Assembly: GCA_027334165.1 (NCBI GenBank) | Contig: DAHWXM010000006.1 | Coordinates: 1 to 37,941 of the forward strand | Length of the DNA stretch: 37,941 nucleotides | Source of the DNA: Microcaldota archaeon | GTDB taxonomy: Archaea; Micrarchaeota; Micrarchaeia; Micrarchaeales; CABMGC01 | Direction of reading: 5' to 3' | In this document: piece by piece, positions 1-7,100 of the stretch | How the letters are laid out: the number at the start of each line of letters is the position of its first letter | How positions within the stretch are numbered: position 1 is the first letter of the stretch | The notes under the pieces: generated by a model | Seen by the model: the letters and a program-made list of their open reading frames with translations, nothing else | Told to the model about the DNA's origin: nothing | Databases searched by the model: none | Made by a program: the position numbers and the translations under genes

Positions 1-11
1 GGGATGAAGAG

Positions 12-84
12 TGCGAGTGCCGGGATTTGAACCCGGGTTTTTGCCTTGGAGGGGCAAAGTCCTACCAGGCTAGACTACACTCGC
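12..84 (-). tRNA. tRNA-Gly(TCC)
   Basis: The reverse strand folds as a full 73-nt cloverleaf: acceptor GCGAGTG/CACTCGC, D arm, anticodon stem TTGCC/GGCAA, four-nt variable region, T stem CCGGG/CCCGG with loop TTCAAAT, and discriminator A73. No CCA is encoded. The anticodon loop reads CCTCCAA, so the anticodon is TCC (glycine). Position 33, almost always U in elongator tRNAs, is C here. There is no intron. Confidence 0.95.
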
Positions 85-137
85 ATATTTATGAAAGATA
101 ATTTGCAGGCAAATATATAAAGAGGGTGCGCCTTCGC

Positions 138-734
138 TCAGTACCAGAAGGCCTTCTTCATCTCTGTTGTGATTCCACGCTTTTGCATCAGACGCAGGGC
201 AGCGAGAAGCTCGCGTGCTGAGCTCCTTTCGTTCAGCCCCTCCAGATTGCGCCTCGTGTTCACCATCGAGAGCTTCTCGAAGAGATCTGCCTTCTTCACT
301 ATGCTCTTCGGGGTCGGCACGATGGAAAAACCAAGTCTGCACGATGGGCCGAATATCCTCTTGAAGATCAGGCGCGATCGTGCGGCGTGGTACCGCGACG
401 TCACCACAAGCAGCGATGGATCTGAGGCCTTGGTCCTTGATGAGATGAGCATCTTCGTGTACACCGCGTTCGCGATGGTGTTGAAAGACCTGCGCTCCTT
501 TATCAGCGCACGGGAGGGTATGCCTAATCCGGTGAGGTACTTGTGCATGACGTCAGCTTCGGAAACCGTGTACGGGTGCCTGGTGGCACCTCCGCTGAGT
601 ATTATCTTTTCCGAAGCGCCTGCGCGGTACAATTCCGCCGCGCGGTCCAGCCTTCCCTCGAGTATGTCGCGGATGGTACCGTCGCGCCTCACGACCATAC
701 CCAGCACAACGATGTAATCGTACCTGCTTTCCAT
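138..734 (-). CDS. DUF218 / YdcF-SanA-like protein
   Basis: A 198-residue protein of the DUF218 (YdcF/SanA/ElyC) family. The typical pattern is visible: an opening beta strand YIVVLGMVV (7-15), GRLDRAAELYRAG (27-39), IILSGGAT (44-51), the SEADVM segment (57-62), ERRSFNTIANAVYTK (79-93) and LLVVTSRYHAARS (107-119). Bacterial relatives act in the envelope, but this protein has no signal peptide or membrane segment and looks cytosolic; its substrate is unknown. The ATG at 734 directly precedes the conserved first strand. It lies downstream of the uS11 gene on the same strand with a 55-bp gap, so it may be the last gene of that transcript. The family call is confident, the reaction is not known. 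Confidence 0.8.
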   Translation of the reverse strand: MESRYDYIVVLGMVVRRDGTIRDILEGRLDRAAELYRAGASEKIILSGGATRHPYTVSEADVMHKYLTGLGIPSRALIKERRSFNTIANAVYTKMLISSRTKASDPSLLVVTSRYHAARSRLIFKRIFGPSCRLGFSIVPTPKSIVKKADLFEKLSMVNTRRNLEGLNERSSARELLAALRLMQKRGITTEMKKAFWY

Positions 735-789
735 CGCATCAGCCAGTAATGCCGTGGAGCGTGAATGAGGGCGCCGGGATCCTCGCGGA

Positions 790-1308
790 TCACACCCTCC
801 TTCCTCTCCTTCCGCCAGGCCTCTTTGTCGTATCAGTAGGCATCGGAGTCACATCCTCGATGCTCCCTATCTTGAAGCCGCTTCTGGCGAGGGCCCTGAC
901 AACGGCCTGAGCGCCGTGGCCCGGAGTCTTGGAGTTGTGGCCTCCAGGAGCCCTTATCTTTATGTTGACGTGCGTCACGCCCTTCTCAAGCGCCACTGCA
1001 GAAACCTTGTATGCCGCCTGCATGGCAGCATATGGGGATCCCTCCTCGTGGTCGGCATCGACCACCATACCTCCGCTTCCTGTTGCTATCGTCTCGGATC
1101 CGGAGAGATCTGTGAGCGTTATTATGGTGTTGTTCTTTGACGAGTATACGTGTGCAACGCCCCAGCGGGTTCCCTTGGGCTTTATCCTCTGCTGGATGTC
1201 GGACACTACGTTCTCGTACGCGACCATTCCCTTCTTCTGCTTCTGCTGTTCCTGTCCCTGTTTGCCCTCGGTAGCAGACTTCTTAGCTTTTTGACTTGCC
1301 ATGATCAT
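790..1308 (-). CDS. rps11: Small ribosomal subunit protein uS11
   Basis: uS11 (S11/S14e) of the 30S platform, contacting 16S rRNA near the E site. The core begins around residue 30 ([17 protein letters not shown] region), followed by [20 protein letters not shown] and the conserved basic end [14 protein letters not shown]. At 172 residues it is longer than usual (about 130) because of a Lys/Gln-rich N-terminal extension (residues 3-28). The start ATG overlaps the uS4 stop codon as ATGA (1305-1308), indicating translational coupling; a second ATG two codons later (1302) is possible. It is the third gene of the uS13-uS4-uS11 operon. Confidence 0.97.
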   Translation of the reverse strand: MIMASQKAKKSATEGKQGQEQQKQKKGMVAYENVVSDIQQRIKPKGTRWGVAHVYSSKNNTIITLTDLSGSETIATGSGGMVVDADHEEGSPYAAMQAAYKVSAVALEKGVTHVNIKIRAPGGHNSKTPGHGAQAVVRALARSGFKIGSIEDVTPMPTDTTKRPGGRRGRRV

Positions 1309-1898
1309 TCGCCCTTGGATTGCACTTCGTTAGGTGCAGCCTTCTCCTGCGCCGCGGACTTTGGTGCCGCAGTCACAGCCACCGTAGCCGTCGCTGCGGC
1401 GCTGGTCTTCGCATCTGAGTGGTTTATGTTAATAGGCTTGTAGTATGATATCATCTCGTCTTCGGATCTTGGGACCAGGTAGCCAGGCGCATTTACCCTT
1501 CTCCCGTTTATCGCTATGAACCCGTGGGCTATGAGCTGCCTTGACTGCTTGATCGTCTTTGCCATGCCCTTCTTGTACACGACGGACTGCAGCCTGCGTT
1601 CGAGGATGGCCTCTGGGCTAACGGAAAGCAGATCGTCAAGAGTCGCAGTGCTGCGCACTATCCCGTACCTGGCGAGCCTTCCTATTATGTCCTTTCCGAC
1701 CTTGTCCTCAGCGCGTCCGGAGAGAACCTCACGCACGTTCTTCCTTATCGTCGCCACCTCCGTAGTGGCCTTCCAAAGCTCGCGGAGATTGGCGAGGCCG
1801 AACTTGTCGCACATCCCGTGCTCCTCATCGATCCTCTGCTTGTTCCACATCATCTTTGTCTTTTCATACTTTCTGCGTATGCGTTTTGGATCTCCCAT
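1305..1898 (-). CDS. rps4: Small ribosomal subunit protein uS4
   Basis: uS4 (S4/S9e), a primary 16S rRNA binding and assembly protein. It starts with [15 protein letters not shown], typical of archaeal/eukaryotic S9e, and carries an S4 RNA-binding domain at about residues 103-160, including [24 protein letters not shown]. The last 30 or so residues are an Ala/Val/Thr-rich low-complexity tail ending in [12 protein letters not shown], absent from ordinary family members. Second gene of the uS13-uS4-uS11 operon: 12 bp separate it from uS13, and its stop overlaps the uS11 start by 4 bp. Confidence 0.97.
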   Translation of the reverse strand: MGDPKRIRRKYEKTKMMWNKQRIDEEHGMCDKFGLANLRELWKATTEVATIRKNVREVLSGRAEDKVGKDIIGRLARYGIVRSTATLDDLLSVSPEAILERRLQSVVYKKGMAKTIKQSRQLIAHGFIAINGRRVNAPGYLVPRSEDEMISYYKPININHSDAKTSAAATATVAVTAAPKSAAQEKAAPNEVQSKGE

Positions 1899-1910
1899 TT
1901 AATCACCAAG

Positions 1911-2540
1911 TTATTTGGCTGTCTTCTCTGCAGGCTTCGCGGCTGCCGTGGGCACTGATGCTGCCGATGCAGAAGGTGCGGCCTTGCCACCAGCAGGCGC
2001 TCCCGAAGGTCCCTTTGCTGCTGCCTCCCCGCCTGCTCCAGGCATGGCCTTGCCCTTCGTGACTCCGATGGTCGCGCCGGTTCTGCCCGTCGACCTTGTC
2101 CTCTGTCCTCTGGCGCGCTGGCCGTACATGTGCCTGAAGCCGCGCCATGCCTTAGCCCTTATGTCCCTGTCTATGTCCTGCCTCACCGAAACGGTAAGGT
2201 CGGTTCCCACAAGGTGCATGTCGACTCCGGTGTCTACGTCGTTCCTCCTGTTGAGCATGAAATTTGGTATGCCAAGCTTCGTAGGCTCCTTCATAGTGGT
2301 CTCGAGCTCAGATAGCTGTGCCTCTGAAAGCGTACCTATCTTTGTGTACATGTTTATGCCGTTCTTCCTCTCCACCGCGAGTCCTATAGCCCTCGCCATG
2401 TTGTACCCTATGCCCTTGATCTGCATCAGCGCGTTGACAATGCTGTAATTGCCGCGGATGTCCCTTCCGGCCATTCTAATGATGCCGAGATCGTCGGCCT
2501 TTTCCTTTTGTTCTTTCTGTTGTCGCTTATCTTCAGCCAT
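1911..2540 (-). CDS. rps13: Small ribosomal subunit protein uS13
   Basis: uS13 (S13/S18e) of the 30S head, contacting P-site tRNA and 23S rRNA. The family core IIRMAGRDIRGNYSIVNALM is followed by the helix-hairpin-helix KGIGYNMARAIG and the basic C-terminal RGFRHMYGQRARGQRTRSTGRTG region. About 50 extra residues of Ala/Gly/Pro/Lys-rich sequence follow. The ATG at 2540 (MAEDKRQQK) is chosen because GGTG lies 7 nt upstream, and because the in-frame ATG at 2576 would place the first 12 residues inside the tRNA-Ser gene, one of whose introns contains that ATG. First protein gene of the operon, only 12 bp after the tRNA. Confidence 0.96.
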   Translation of the reverse strand: MAEDKRQQKEQKEKADDLGIIRMAGRDIRGNYSIVNALMQIKGIGYNMARAIGLAVERKNGINMYTKIGTLSEAQLSELETTMKEPTKLGIPNFMLNRRNDVDTGVDMHLVGTDLTVSVRQDIDRDIRAKAWRGFRHMYGQRARGQRTRSTGRTGATIGVTKGKAMPGAGGEAAAKGPSGAPAGGKAAPSASAASVPTAAAKPAEKTAK

Positions 2541-2566
2541 ATTAAACACCAACGCCAGGGTTGGGA

Positions 2567-2582
2567 TATTCAGCATGTTGCT
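2567..2582 (-). other. 16-nt T-loop intron of tRNA-Ser(GGA)
   Basis: The precursor forms a canonical bulge-helix-bulge: outer helix = T stem TTGGG/CCCAA, central 4-bp helix TTCA/TGAA, 3-nt bulges AAA and TAT, inner helix GCA/TGC closed by ACA. Cutting between the second and third nt of each bulge, the standard archaeal endonuclease rule, excises AGCAACATGCTGAATA and leaves TTCAAAT, splitting the tRNA between positions 59 and 60. Confidence 0.88.
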
Positions 2583-2615
2583 TTTGAACCCAAAAGACTC
2601 AAAGAGTCATGCGCT

Positions 2616-2628
2616 AACGGGCACTTGT
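2616..2628 (-). other. 13-nt anticodon-loop intron of tRNA-Ser(GGA)
   Basis: Intron ACAAGTGCCCGTT at the canonical 37/38 position. Its bulge-helix-bulge is relaxed: bulges AAA and TTA are present, but the central helix CTGG/CCCG pairs at three of four positions and the inner helix is very short. The exact boundary is ambiguous by one nt because both flanks are A. Confidence 0.82.
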
Positions 2629-2692
2629 TTCCAGGCGCACGCGTTACCGGATTCTGCCACCCTGGCAGGTACTACACATTGTAACCTTTGGC

Positions 2693-2700
2693 TTATTAAA
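2693..2700 (-). promoter_or_regulatory. TATA-like box for tRNA-Ser / uS13 operon
   Basis: TTTAATAA on the reverse strand is centred about 27-30 nt upstream of the 5' end of tRNA-Ser. It is the only clear box before the tRNA and the ribosomal protein genes, so tRNA and mRNA may share one primary transcript. Confidence 0.55.
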
Positions 2701-2745
2701 ATTTGCCATAGGCAGCAGAAACAAGTATAGATATGGATAAGAGCA

Positions 2746-2754
2746 TATATAAAA
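2746..2754 (+). promoter_or_regulatory. TATA box without an obvious gene
   Basis: TATATAAAA is a strong box that would start transcription near 2777. No open frame of note follows (an ATG at 2782 stops after three codons). It could give a small RNA or a 150-nt leader for the phosphatase gene at 2931. I found no clear C/D or H/ACA motif set in 2777-2880. Confidence 0.4.
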
Positions 2755-2877
2755 GTTGCTCCTACGCGTTCGGAGACAAAGATGCCGCCGTGAAGACGCG
2801 ACGCACACGTCGGTGGTGCCGTCATCAGCAGTGGAGTGAGCGTTTTCCAATTGTGGGGAATTCTTCAAATGATGTTT

Positions 2878-2900
2878 ACAATTTGCAATTGTTTATAAAT
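2878..2900 (+). promoter_or_regulatory. Promoter of the HAD phosphatase with adjoining inverted repeat
   Basis: TATA box TTTATAAAT (2892-2900), centred 35 nt before the ATG at 2931, predicts a start near 2923. An imperfect palindrome ACAATTTGCAATTGT (2878-2892) abuts the box on its upstream side, where BRE or regulator contacts occur. Confidence 0.5.
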
Positions 2901-2930
2901 CATGAAATGCGGAGCTTTATTGGTGGCACG

Positions 2931-3794
2931 ATGGAGAGGTTCGCAGAAAAGAAGTCAGCGGTCATTGGCGTAGGAGAGATGCGTACGGCCGTGTGCTACG
3001 CTGGGCGCGGCACACTGGCGCTTTTCGATGTTGATGGAACCCTCAGGGAACAGGACAGGCGCATGGGCGCAGAGATGGCGAGAGACTTCATCGCGTTGGC
3101 GAGCTCGCTCGAGGATGGCAGGATAGGGATCGTGAGCGGGGCCAGCGTGCGAAGCCTTAACACCAACTTTGTAATCCCGCTGGTCGCGCAGATGAGGGAG
3201 GTCGGATTCTATCCCAACGTTTGGGCAGTGGTCAACGGAGGGAGCAGGGTCATGGCGGTGCGCGCCGGACGGCTTGTCCACGAGTACGATGAGCCGTCGC
3301 TAAGCGGCTACGACAAGATGAAGATAATAGACGCGGTGCAGAAGAAGGGGATGATAGAGATGCTCGGAGGCGTTCTCAGGAAGACGCCAAGGATATACGA
3401 CCGCGGATCGCAGATGGCAATCGCACTTATACCGGATGCAACTTCCGAGGAACGGAGCGGCTTTGATCCGGACGGGACTTATCGCGACACGTGGATCGCG
3501 GATCTCACGAACTTGGTGCCCAAGACGCTGATCGTGGAGAGGAGTGGAAGAACGACCGTGACTGTGAGGAACAGCGTCGACAAACTGTTCGCTGTAGAGG
3601 AACTTGCAAAAAGGAACGGGTGGGACCTCAGCCGTCTAGTTTACGTCGGAGACGAGATGCACAAGGGAGGCAATGACTACCCAATGGTGCGCGGCGCGGA
3701 GAGATACGGCTACTCGTGCGTAGTGGTGTCTGGACCTGCAGAAACGGAAATCGCGATGTCGACACTCATGGAGCTGCGGAGGAAGGAGGCGTGA
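2931..3794 (+). CDS. HAD superfamily (type IIB, phosphomannomutase-like) hydrolase
   Basis: A 287-residue cytosolic HAD phosphatase. Motif I LALFDVDGTL gives the nucleophile Asp33 and acid/base Asp35; motif II is IVSGAS; the last acidic motif is VYVGDEMHKGGNDYPMVR, close to the GD...GGND pattern of sucrose-phosphate phosphatase/phosphomannomutase-type HAD-IIB enzymes. The cap between the motifs is large, as in that class. A sugar phosphate or phosphomannose substrate is plausible but not shown. The ATG at 2931 is chosen over the open frame reaching 2733 because GGTGG lies 5 nt upstream and a TATA box precedes it; the extra upstream frame has no conserved look. The 3' end overlaps the convergent transporter gene by 29 bp. 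Confidence 0.85.
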   Translation: MERFAEKKSAVIGVGEMRTAVCYAGRGTLALFDVDGTLREQDRRMGAEMARDFIALASSLEDGRIGIVSGASVRSLNTNFVIPLVAQMREVGFYPNVWAVVNGGSRVMAVRAGRLVHEYDEPSLSGYDKMKIIDAVQKKGMIEMLGGVLRKTPRIYDRGSQMAIALIPDATSEERSGFDPDGTYRDTWIADLTNLVPKTLIVERSGRTTVTVRNSVDKLFAVEELAKRNGWDLSRLVYVGDEMHKGGNDYPMVRGAERYGYSCVVVSGPAETEIAMSTLMELRRKEA

Positions 3795-5064
3795 TGCCGG
3801 CATGCCGTTTCTCCGGATACGCCCGTGATCCGTACAGCGCGTAAAATACGTCCTCTAGGACCTCCGGCCGCCCCATGGCTATAACGACAGTTGCATCGTT
3901 GCCTACGCCAAGCGCATCGCTTATGAAAGAGATCTCCTTCTCCGTGACGCACTGCGGAGGGTTCCTGCTGGTGAAGGCGAGGCAACCCTTGTCGGCAAAT
4001 TGCTCTATCACAGTGTTTTCGTTGTCAATGCGGGCCGCAACCATGGCGAACGAACGCTGCGTGCCCGAGATGTGCGATAGCACGGAGACGTGCTTGTTGT
4101 CAGTGAACGCACCGGTGACATCGAACAGCCGCACTGCGGCGTGCATGTGTTCCCGTCTCTTTATTCTCTCAGGTGCGGATGACGAGTGCTTTCTCTGCAG
4201 GACTATGCCTGCGCTTAGCATGAGCGCGGCCACAATGTATATCGCCCTCATCGGAGTGCCGAGCGCGAGGTACGATAGCGGTATCGTCATGAACGGCACT
4301 ATCAGCATCGCGTTTCCGGTGAATATGGGCCCGAGGATCCTAAAGGCATAGTAATAGAGCGTCGTTCCCAGTGTGTACGTTATTATCCCGAGGAACAGTA
4401 TGGCGAACGTGACCGCGGGGGTGAAGTTCACTGACAGGCTCGTGCCGGTCCCTACGGCCAGTGCGGCGAAGAAGGCGAGCGAAACAAAGTTGAATATGGC
4501 CACCGAGCTGAACGTGTCTGCGTTGTACATCTTCATGAACAGGTTTGCCAGGGTGACAACGAAGGCCGATGCAAGTATCAGCATGAGAAACGGGGCCTCC
4601 AGTGAGTTTATCCCGGCAACCCCAGGACCCGCGGCCATCAGGTATATGCCTACGAAGCCCACTAGCAGAGCTGCGTACTGCGCCTTGCCGACCCTCTGCT
4701 TCAGTGCAAACGGGACCATGATGGCAGCCATTATGACCCAGCTGCGGTAAAGTATCGCGGCGATGCTCGGGTTTGTATTCGCGGCGCCTATGCCTAGGAG
4801 CATCTGGGATATCGCGTCGTTGAACAGGCCGACGAGGAGAACTATGGCGAGGGTATTCCTGTTGAGCACTATCTCCCGTATTCCGCGCAGCCCGTCCCGG
4901 GCAATGCCTATGATGAGCGACGCGGCAGAGCCCGTAAGGAATACGTAGAATAGGAGCTGCACCGTACCGATGTCCTTCCCCGCGTACGCGAGAGGTATCG
5001 GATACGCGGCAAGCTCGATCACTGCCGCGGACAGCGCGAGGAGCGCCTTGTGTCCCAGCTTCAT
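3766..5064 (-). CDS. EamA/DMT-family transporter with C-terminal soluble extension
   Basis: About 432 residues. The first 300 hold about ten hydrophobic helices arranged as two EamA (drug/metabolite transporter) halves, e.g. ALLALSAAVIELAAYPIPLAY and the second-half signature LGTTLYYYAFRILGP...LIVPFMTIPLSYLALG. The last 120 or so residues (after QRKHSSSAPERIKRREH) are soluble and unlike the family norm, with alternating strands and helices that suggest a small regulatory domain. Substrate unknown; export of amino acids or metabolites is typical. The frame reaches a TTG at 5094, but the TATA box at 5097-5103 predicts transcription from about 5073, so ATG 5064 is preferred. Divergent from the Lrp-like gene at 5181, its likely regulator. 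Confidence 0.85.
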   Translation of the reverse strand: MKLGHKALLALSAAVIELAAYPIPLAYAGKDIGTVQLLFYVFLTGSAASLIIGIARDGLRGIREIVLNRNTLAIVLLVGLFNDAISQMLLGIGAANTNPSIAAILYRSWVIMAAIMVPFALKQRVGKAQYAALLVGFVGIYLMAAGPGVAGINSLEAPFLMLILASAFVVTLANLFMKMYNADTFSSVAIFNFVSLAFFAALAVGTGTSLSVNFTPAVTFAILFLGIITYTLGTTLYYYAFRILGPIFTGNAMLIVPFMTIPLSYLALGTPMRAIYIVAALMLSAGIVLQRKHSSSAPERIKRREHMHAAVRLFDVTGAFTDNKHVSVLSHISGTQRSFAMVAARIDNENTVIEQFADKGCLAFTSRNPPQCVTEKEISFISDALGVGNDATVVIAMGRPEVLEDVFYALYGSRAYPEKRHAGITPPSSAAP

Positions 5065-5096
5065 ACCATTCCCCAGAAGACATCGTGAAGCCAACC

Positions 5097-5160
5097 TTAT
5101 AAATCTTGCACAATGGCAAAAATTGTTTGTGCATTTTGCGAAAAATGTATATTTATATAA
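5097..5160. promoter_or_regulatory. Divergent promoters with operator candidate
   Basis: Leftward TATA TTTATAA (5097-5103, read on the reverse strand) serves the transporter; rightward TATA TTTATATAA (5152-5160) sits about 25 nt before the ATG at 5181 (leaderless). Between them an inverted repeat TGCACAA (5107-5113) / TTGTGCA (5127-5133), with arm centres 20 bp apart (two helical turns), fits a dimeric HTH regulator. The left arm touches the leftward BRE/TATA. Confidence 0.6.
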
Positions 5161-5180
5161 CTGAGTTGCGTCAGTGTATC

Positions 5181-6185
5181 ATGGAGTACTCCAAACGCGA
5201 AAAGCTCATCCTGAGGGAATTGAGCAACGATGCGCGGATCAGCGTGAGCAGACTTGCCGAGATCGCAGGTTGCTCGAGGCTCACTGCGAAGAGGATTGTG
5301 GACGAACTTACGGGAGAGCTTGGGATACGCTTCGTGCTGGAGCTTGACGAGAACAGGCTAGGGGCTAGGGAGCGTCACCTAATAGCGGTGTCATTCTCCA
5401 AGAGGCCGCCGGAGAAAGAATTGGCAGAATTCTTCGCCGGTGATGTCAACGCACAGGAAGCCTACCTTACGGAAGGCAACTTTGACCTAGTGGTTTACGC
5501 CACCGCAACCAGGCCTGAAGATTACATAATCTGGGAGACTAGGATAGCGACACACTTCTCGGATTACGGGGTCATGATAAGGCCATCGGAGTTCGTGCTG
5601 TCTCACTTCGGATACCTTCCGTTATCCAGCAAGCTGATACACAAGGTAGACAAGGAAAGCGGGATAGACGACAAGGACAAACTCATACTCGAGAGCCTGA
5701 ATGAGGATTCTAGGATGAACCTGTCTGAGCTGTCGAGGAGGACGGGGATGAGCGGCAACGTGATACGATACAGGATCTTCATGCTGCAGAAGTCCGGCGT
5801 GATAAAGAGATTCACGATAGCAATGCAGAGACCGGAGGGACACGTGTCGCTCTTCTACATGATAAACTACAGGTTTACCAAGACCACGACAAACATAGCG
5901 TTCGCAAGCGCCAGGGAGTTTTACATGGGCATAGACGGCGACTTGCCGCTGATCAACACCTTCCAATTCATAGCCCCTGTCAGCGGCAGCTTCAGGTCGT
6001 TCGGCATGGTGTGCGCACCGGACGAGAAGAGCGCGATGGAGTACGCGGTAAAGAGGCATAAGGTGATATTCAGGAACGAGGACGCGGAGATAAAGTACGC
6101 GGTTGTGAGGAAGGTGCTCAAGGGCCTCCTTCCGATACGCAATCTCGACATGAGGCAGAACTACAGGAAGATAGAGTGGGTGTAG
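5181..6185 (+). CDS. Lrp/AsnC-like transcriptional regulator with two HTH domains
   Basis: A 334-residue regulator made of two AsnC/Lrp-type halves. HTH 1 spans residues 4-50 (REKLILRELSNDARISVSRL...GCSRLTAKRIVDEL). A second HTH spans about 170-220 (KDKLILESLNEDSRMNLSEL...GMSGNVIRYRIFML). Each is followed by an alpha/beta segment like a ligand-binding RAM domain. Normal Lrp proteins have one such unit (about 150 residues), so this is an internally duplicated form. The ATG at 5181 is preferred to the frame start at 5106 because the TATA box at 5152-5160 would give a leaderless message beginning there. It probably controls the divergent DMT transporter and itself through the inverted repeat between them. 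Confidence 0.85.
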   Translation: MEYSKREKLILRELSNDARISVSRLAEIAGCSRLTAKRIVDELTGELGIRFVLELDENRLGARERHLIAVSFSKRPPEKELAEFFAGDVNAQEAYLTEGNFDLVVYATATRPEDYIIWETRIATHFSDYGVMIRPSEFVLSHFGYLPLSSKLIHKVDKESGIDDKDKLILESLNEDSRMNLSELSRRTGMSGNVIRYRIFMLQKSGVIKRFTIAMQRPEGHVSLFYMINYRFTKTTTNIAFASAREFYMGIDGDLPLINTFQFIAPVSGSFRSFGMVCAPDEKSAMEYAVKRHKVIFRNEDAEIKYAVVRKVLKGLLPIRNLDMRQNYRKIEWV

Positions 6186-6268
6186 CGCACGTTGGAATAC
6201 CACGATTTCATGGGGCACGGGATACAAAATAACAATTTATTTCAAATAAATTTTGATAAAAGGCGAGA

Positions 6269-6277
6269 TTTAAATAT
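6269..6277 (+). promoter_or_regulatory. TATA box of the secreted helical protein gene
   Basis: TTTAAATAT, centred at 6273, predicts transcription from about 6300, the base of the 13-bp hairpin that follows. Confidence 0.6.
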
Positions 6278-6298
6278 CTTCGAGGGAGCATACTTCCT

Positions 6299-6361
6299 TG
6301 TGTTAAGGAAACTAATGTTTTAACCCACCGACTCCTTATCCCACCCACTTTCCTTAACACA
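6299..6361 (+). other. 13-bp inverted repeat at the predicted 5' end of the mRNA
   Basis: TGTGTTAAGGAAA (6299-6311) and its exact complement TTTCCTTAACACA (6349-6361) flank a 37-nt C-rich loop. The predicted transcription start (about 6300) falls at the base of the stem, so the mRNA would begin with a stable hairpin 28 nt before the ATG at 6390. A shorter alternative hairpin pairs 6294-6299 with 6305-6310. It may be an mRNA-stabilising or regulatory leader, or a small RNA. Confidence 0.55.
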
Positions 6362-6389
6362 CCATATTCAAAAACCAACCGGGATCGCC

Positions 6390-7100
6390 ATGAACAAGAG
6401 AATTAACTGGAAAAGGTTCGGACCCACAGTGGCAGGTGTGGCAGTCGCAACAGGATTGGCGATAGGCGCGTACCACGGCGCACGGGCAGACGAGCCCGTG
6501 GCGCAGACGCGCGGCGTGATTTCGCAGATTACAAGGAGTGTTTCGAACAGTACAGGCAGCGTTAAAGGCCAGCTGCCCCAGCAGGAGCAGAGCGAGCAGA
6601 AGCAGGAGAAGCTCGACCAGGAGCTGAAGGGCCTGCCTTTTGAGATATCAGACCCGGCGAGCAATGCGCAATGGGAGCAGGCGAAGTTCGATTTCGAATC
6701 TGCCGCACAGTACTACGCCGTAGCGGCGGGTAATGCGCAGATAATGGGAAAGCAGGATGTGGCAGCGTACTACGCTGCAAAGTCGGTTTCCACGCTGGAG
6801 ATACCAGCGAAGGATTACATGAACAGCGAACCGCAGATATCAATAAAGTACTTTGACATGGCTGCGGGGTTGGCGCTCGGATATTACAAGGCAGGCTACG
6901 GCCCAGAATTCCTCGGGTATGCGATAGACAACCTGAATATGCTTGAACAGGCTTACATCAAGAATGCAGAGAATGTGGATCCCAGCTACAAGGTGGCCGG
7001 CTTGACGATCAGCATCGGCAACCAGAGCGAGGCCAGACAGGATAGGGAGCAGGCGGCGAAGGTCCGACAGGAGATAAGCACCCTAGTAAGGAAGCGCTGA
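6390..7100 (+). CDS. Membrane-anchored/secreted helical protein of unknown function
   Basis: 236 residues. A basic N-terminus (MNKRINWKRF) is followed by a hydrophobic stretch (12-28, VAGVAVATGLAIGAYHG) and an ARADEP segment resembling a signal-peptide cleavage or anchor region. Residues 60-80 are Gln/Glu/Lys-rich (coiled-coil-like). Residues 90-190 contain Ala/Tyr-rich helix pairs (FDFESAAQYYAVAAGNAQ, DVAAYYAAKSVSTLE, SIKYFDMAAGLALGYYKAG) that resemble TPR-type helical repeats. No enzyme motif is visible. Its mRNA starts with the 13-bp hairpin. I do not recognise the family. Confidence 0.7.
   Translation: MNKRINWKRFGPTVAGVAVATGLAIGAYHGARADEPVAQTRGVISQITRSVSNSTGSVKGQLPQQEQSEQKQEKLDQELKGLPFEISDPASNAQWEQAKFDFESAAQYYAVAAGNAQIMGKQDVAAYYAAKSVSTLEIPAKDYMNSEPQISIKYFDMAAGLALGYYKAGYGPEFLGYAIDNLNMLEQAYIKNAENVDPSYKVAGLTISIGNQSEARQDREQAAKVRQEISTLVRKR

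Larger units (their letters stand above)
2553..2666 (-). tRNA. tRNA-Ser(GGA) with two introns
   Basis: A class II tRNA on the reverse strand. The acceptor arms GCCAGGG and CCCTGGC lie 114 nt apart, with discriminator G73 (typical of serine). The anticodon stem TGCGC/GCGCA encloses a 20-nt loop; removing 13 nt leaves CTGGAAA with anticodon GGA. The variable arm is GACTC-TTT-GAGTC. The T stem TTGGG/CCCAA encloses 23 nt; removing 16 nt leaves the perfect T loop TTCAAAT. The spliced tRNA is 85 nt. A TATA-like box lies 27-30 nt upstream. The D stem has only two clear base pairs, which slightly lowers certainty. Confidence 0.9.

Noticed and set aside
2541-2576. Twelve-residue N-terminal extension of uS13 (start at 2576)
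   Set aside because: It lies inside the tRNA-Ser gene and its ATG is within the T-loop intron; ATG 2540 has a ribosome site and fits the family.
6299-6361. Inverted repeats as ends of a miniature transposon
   Set aside because: No transposase, no target-site duplication seen, and only one copy in the window; a leader hairpin fits better.
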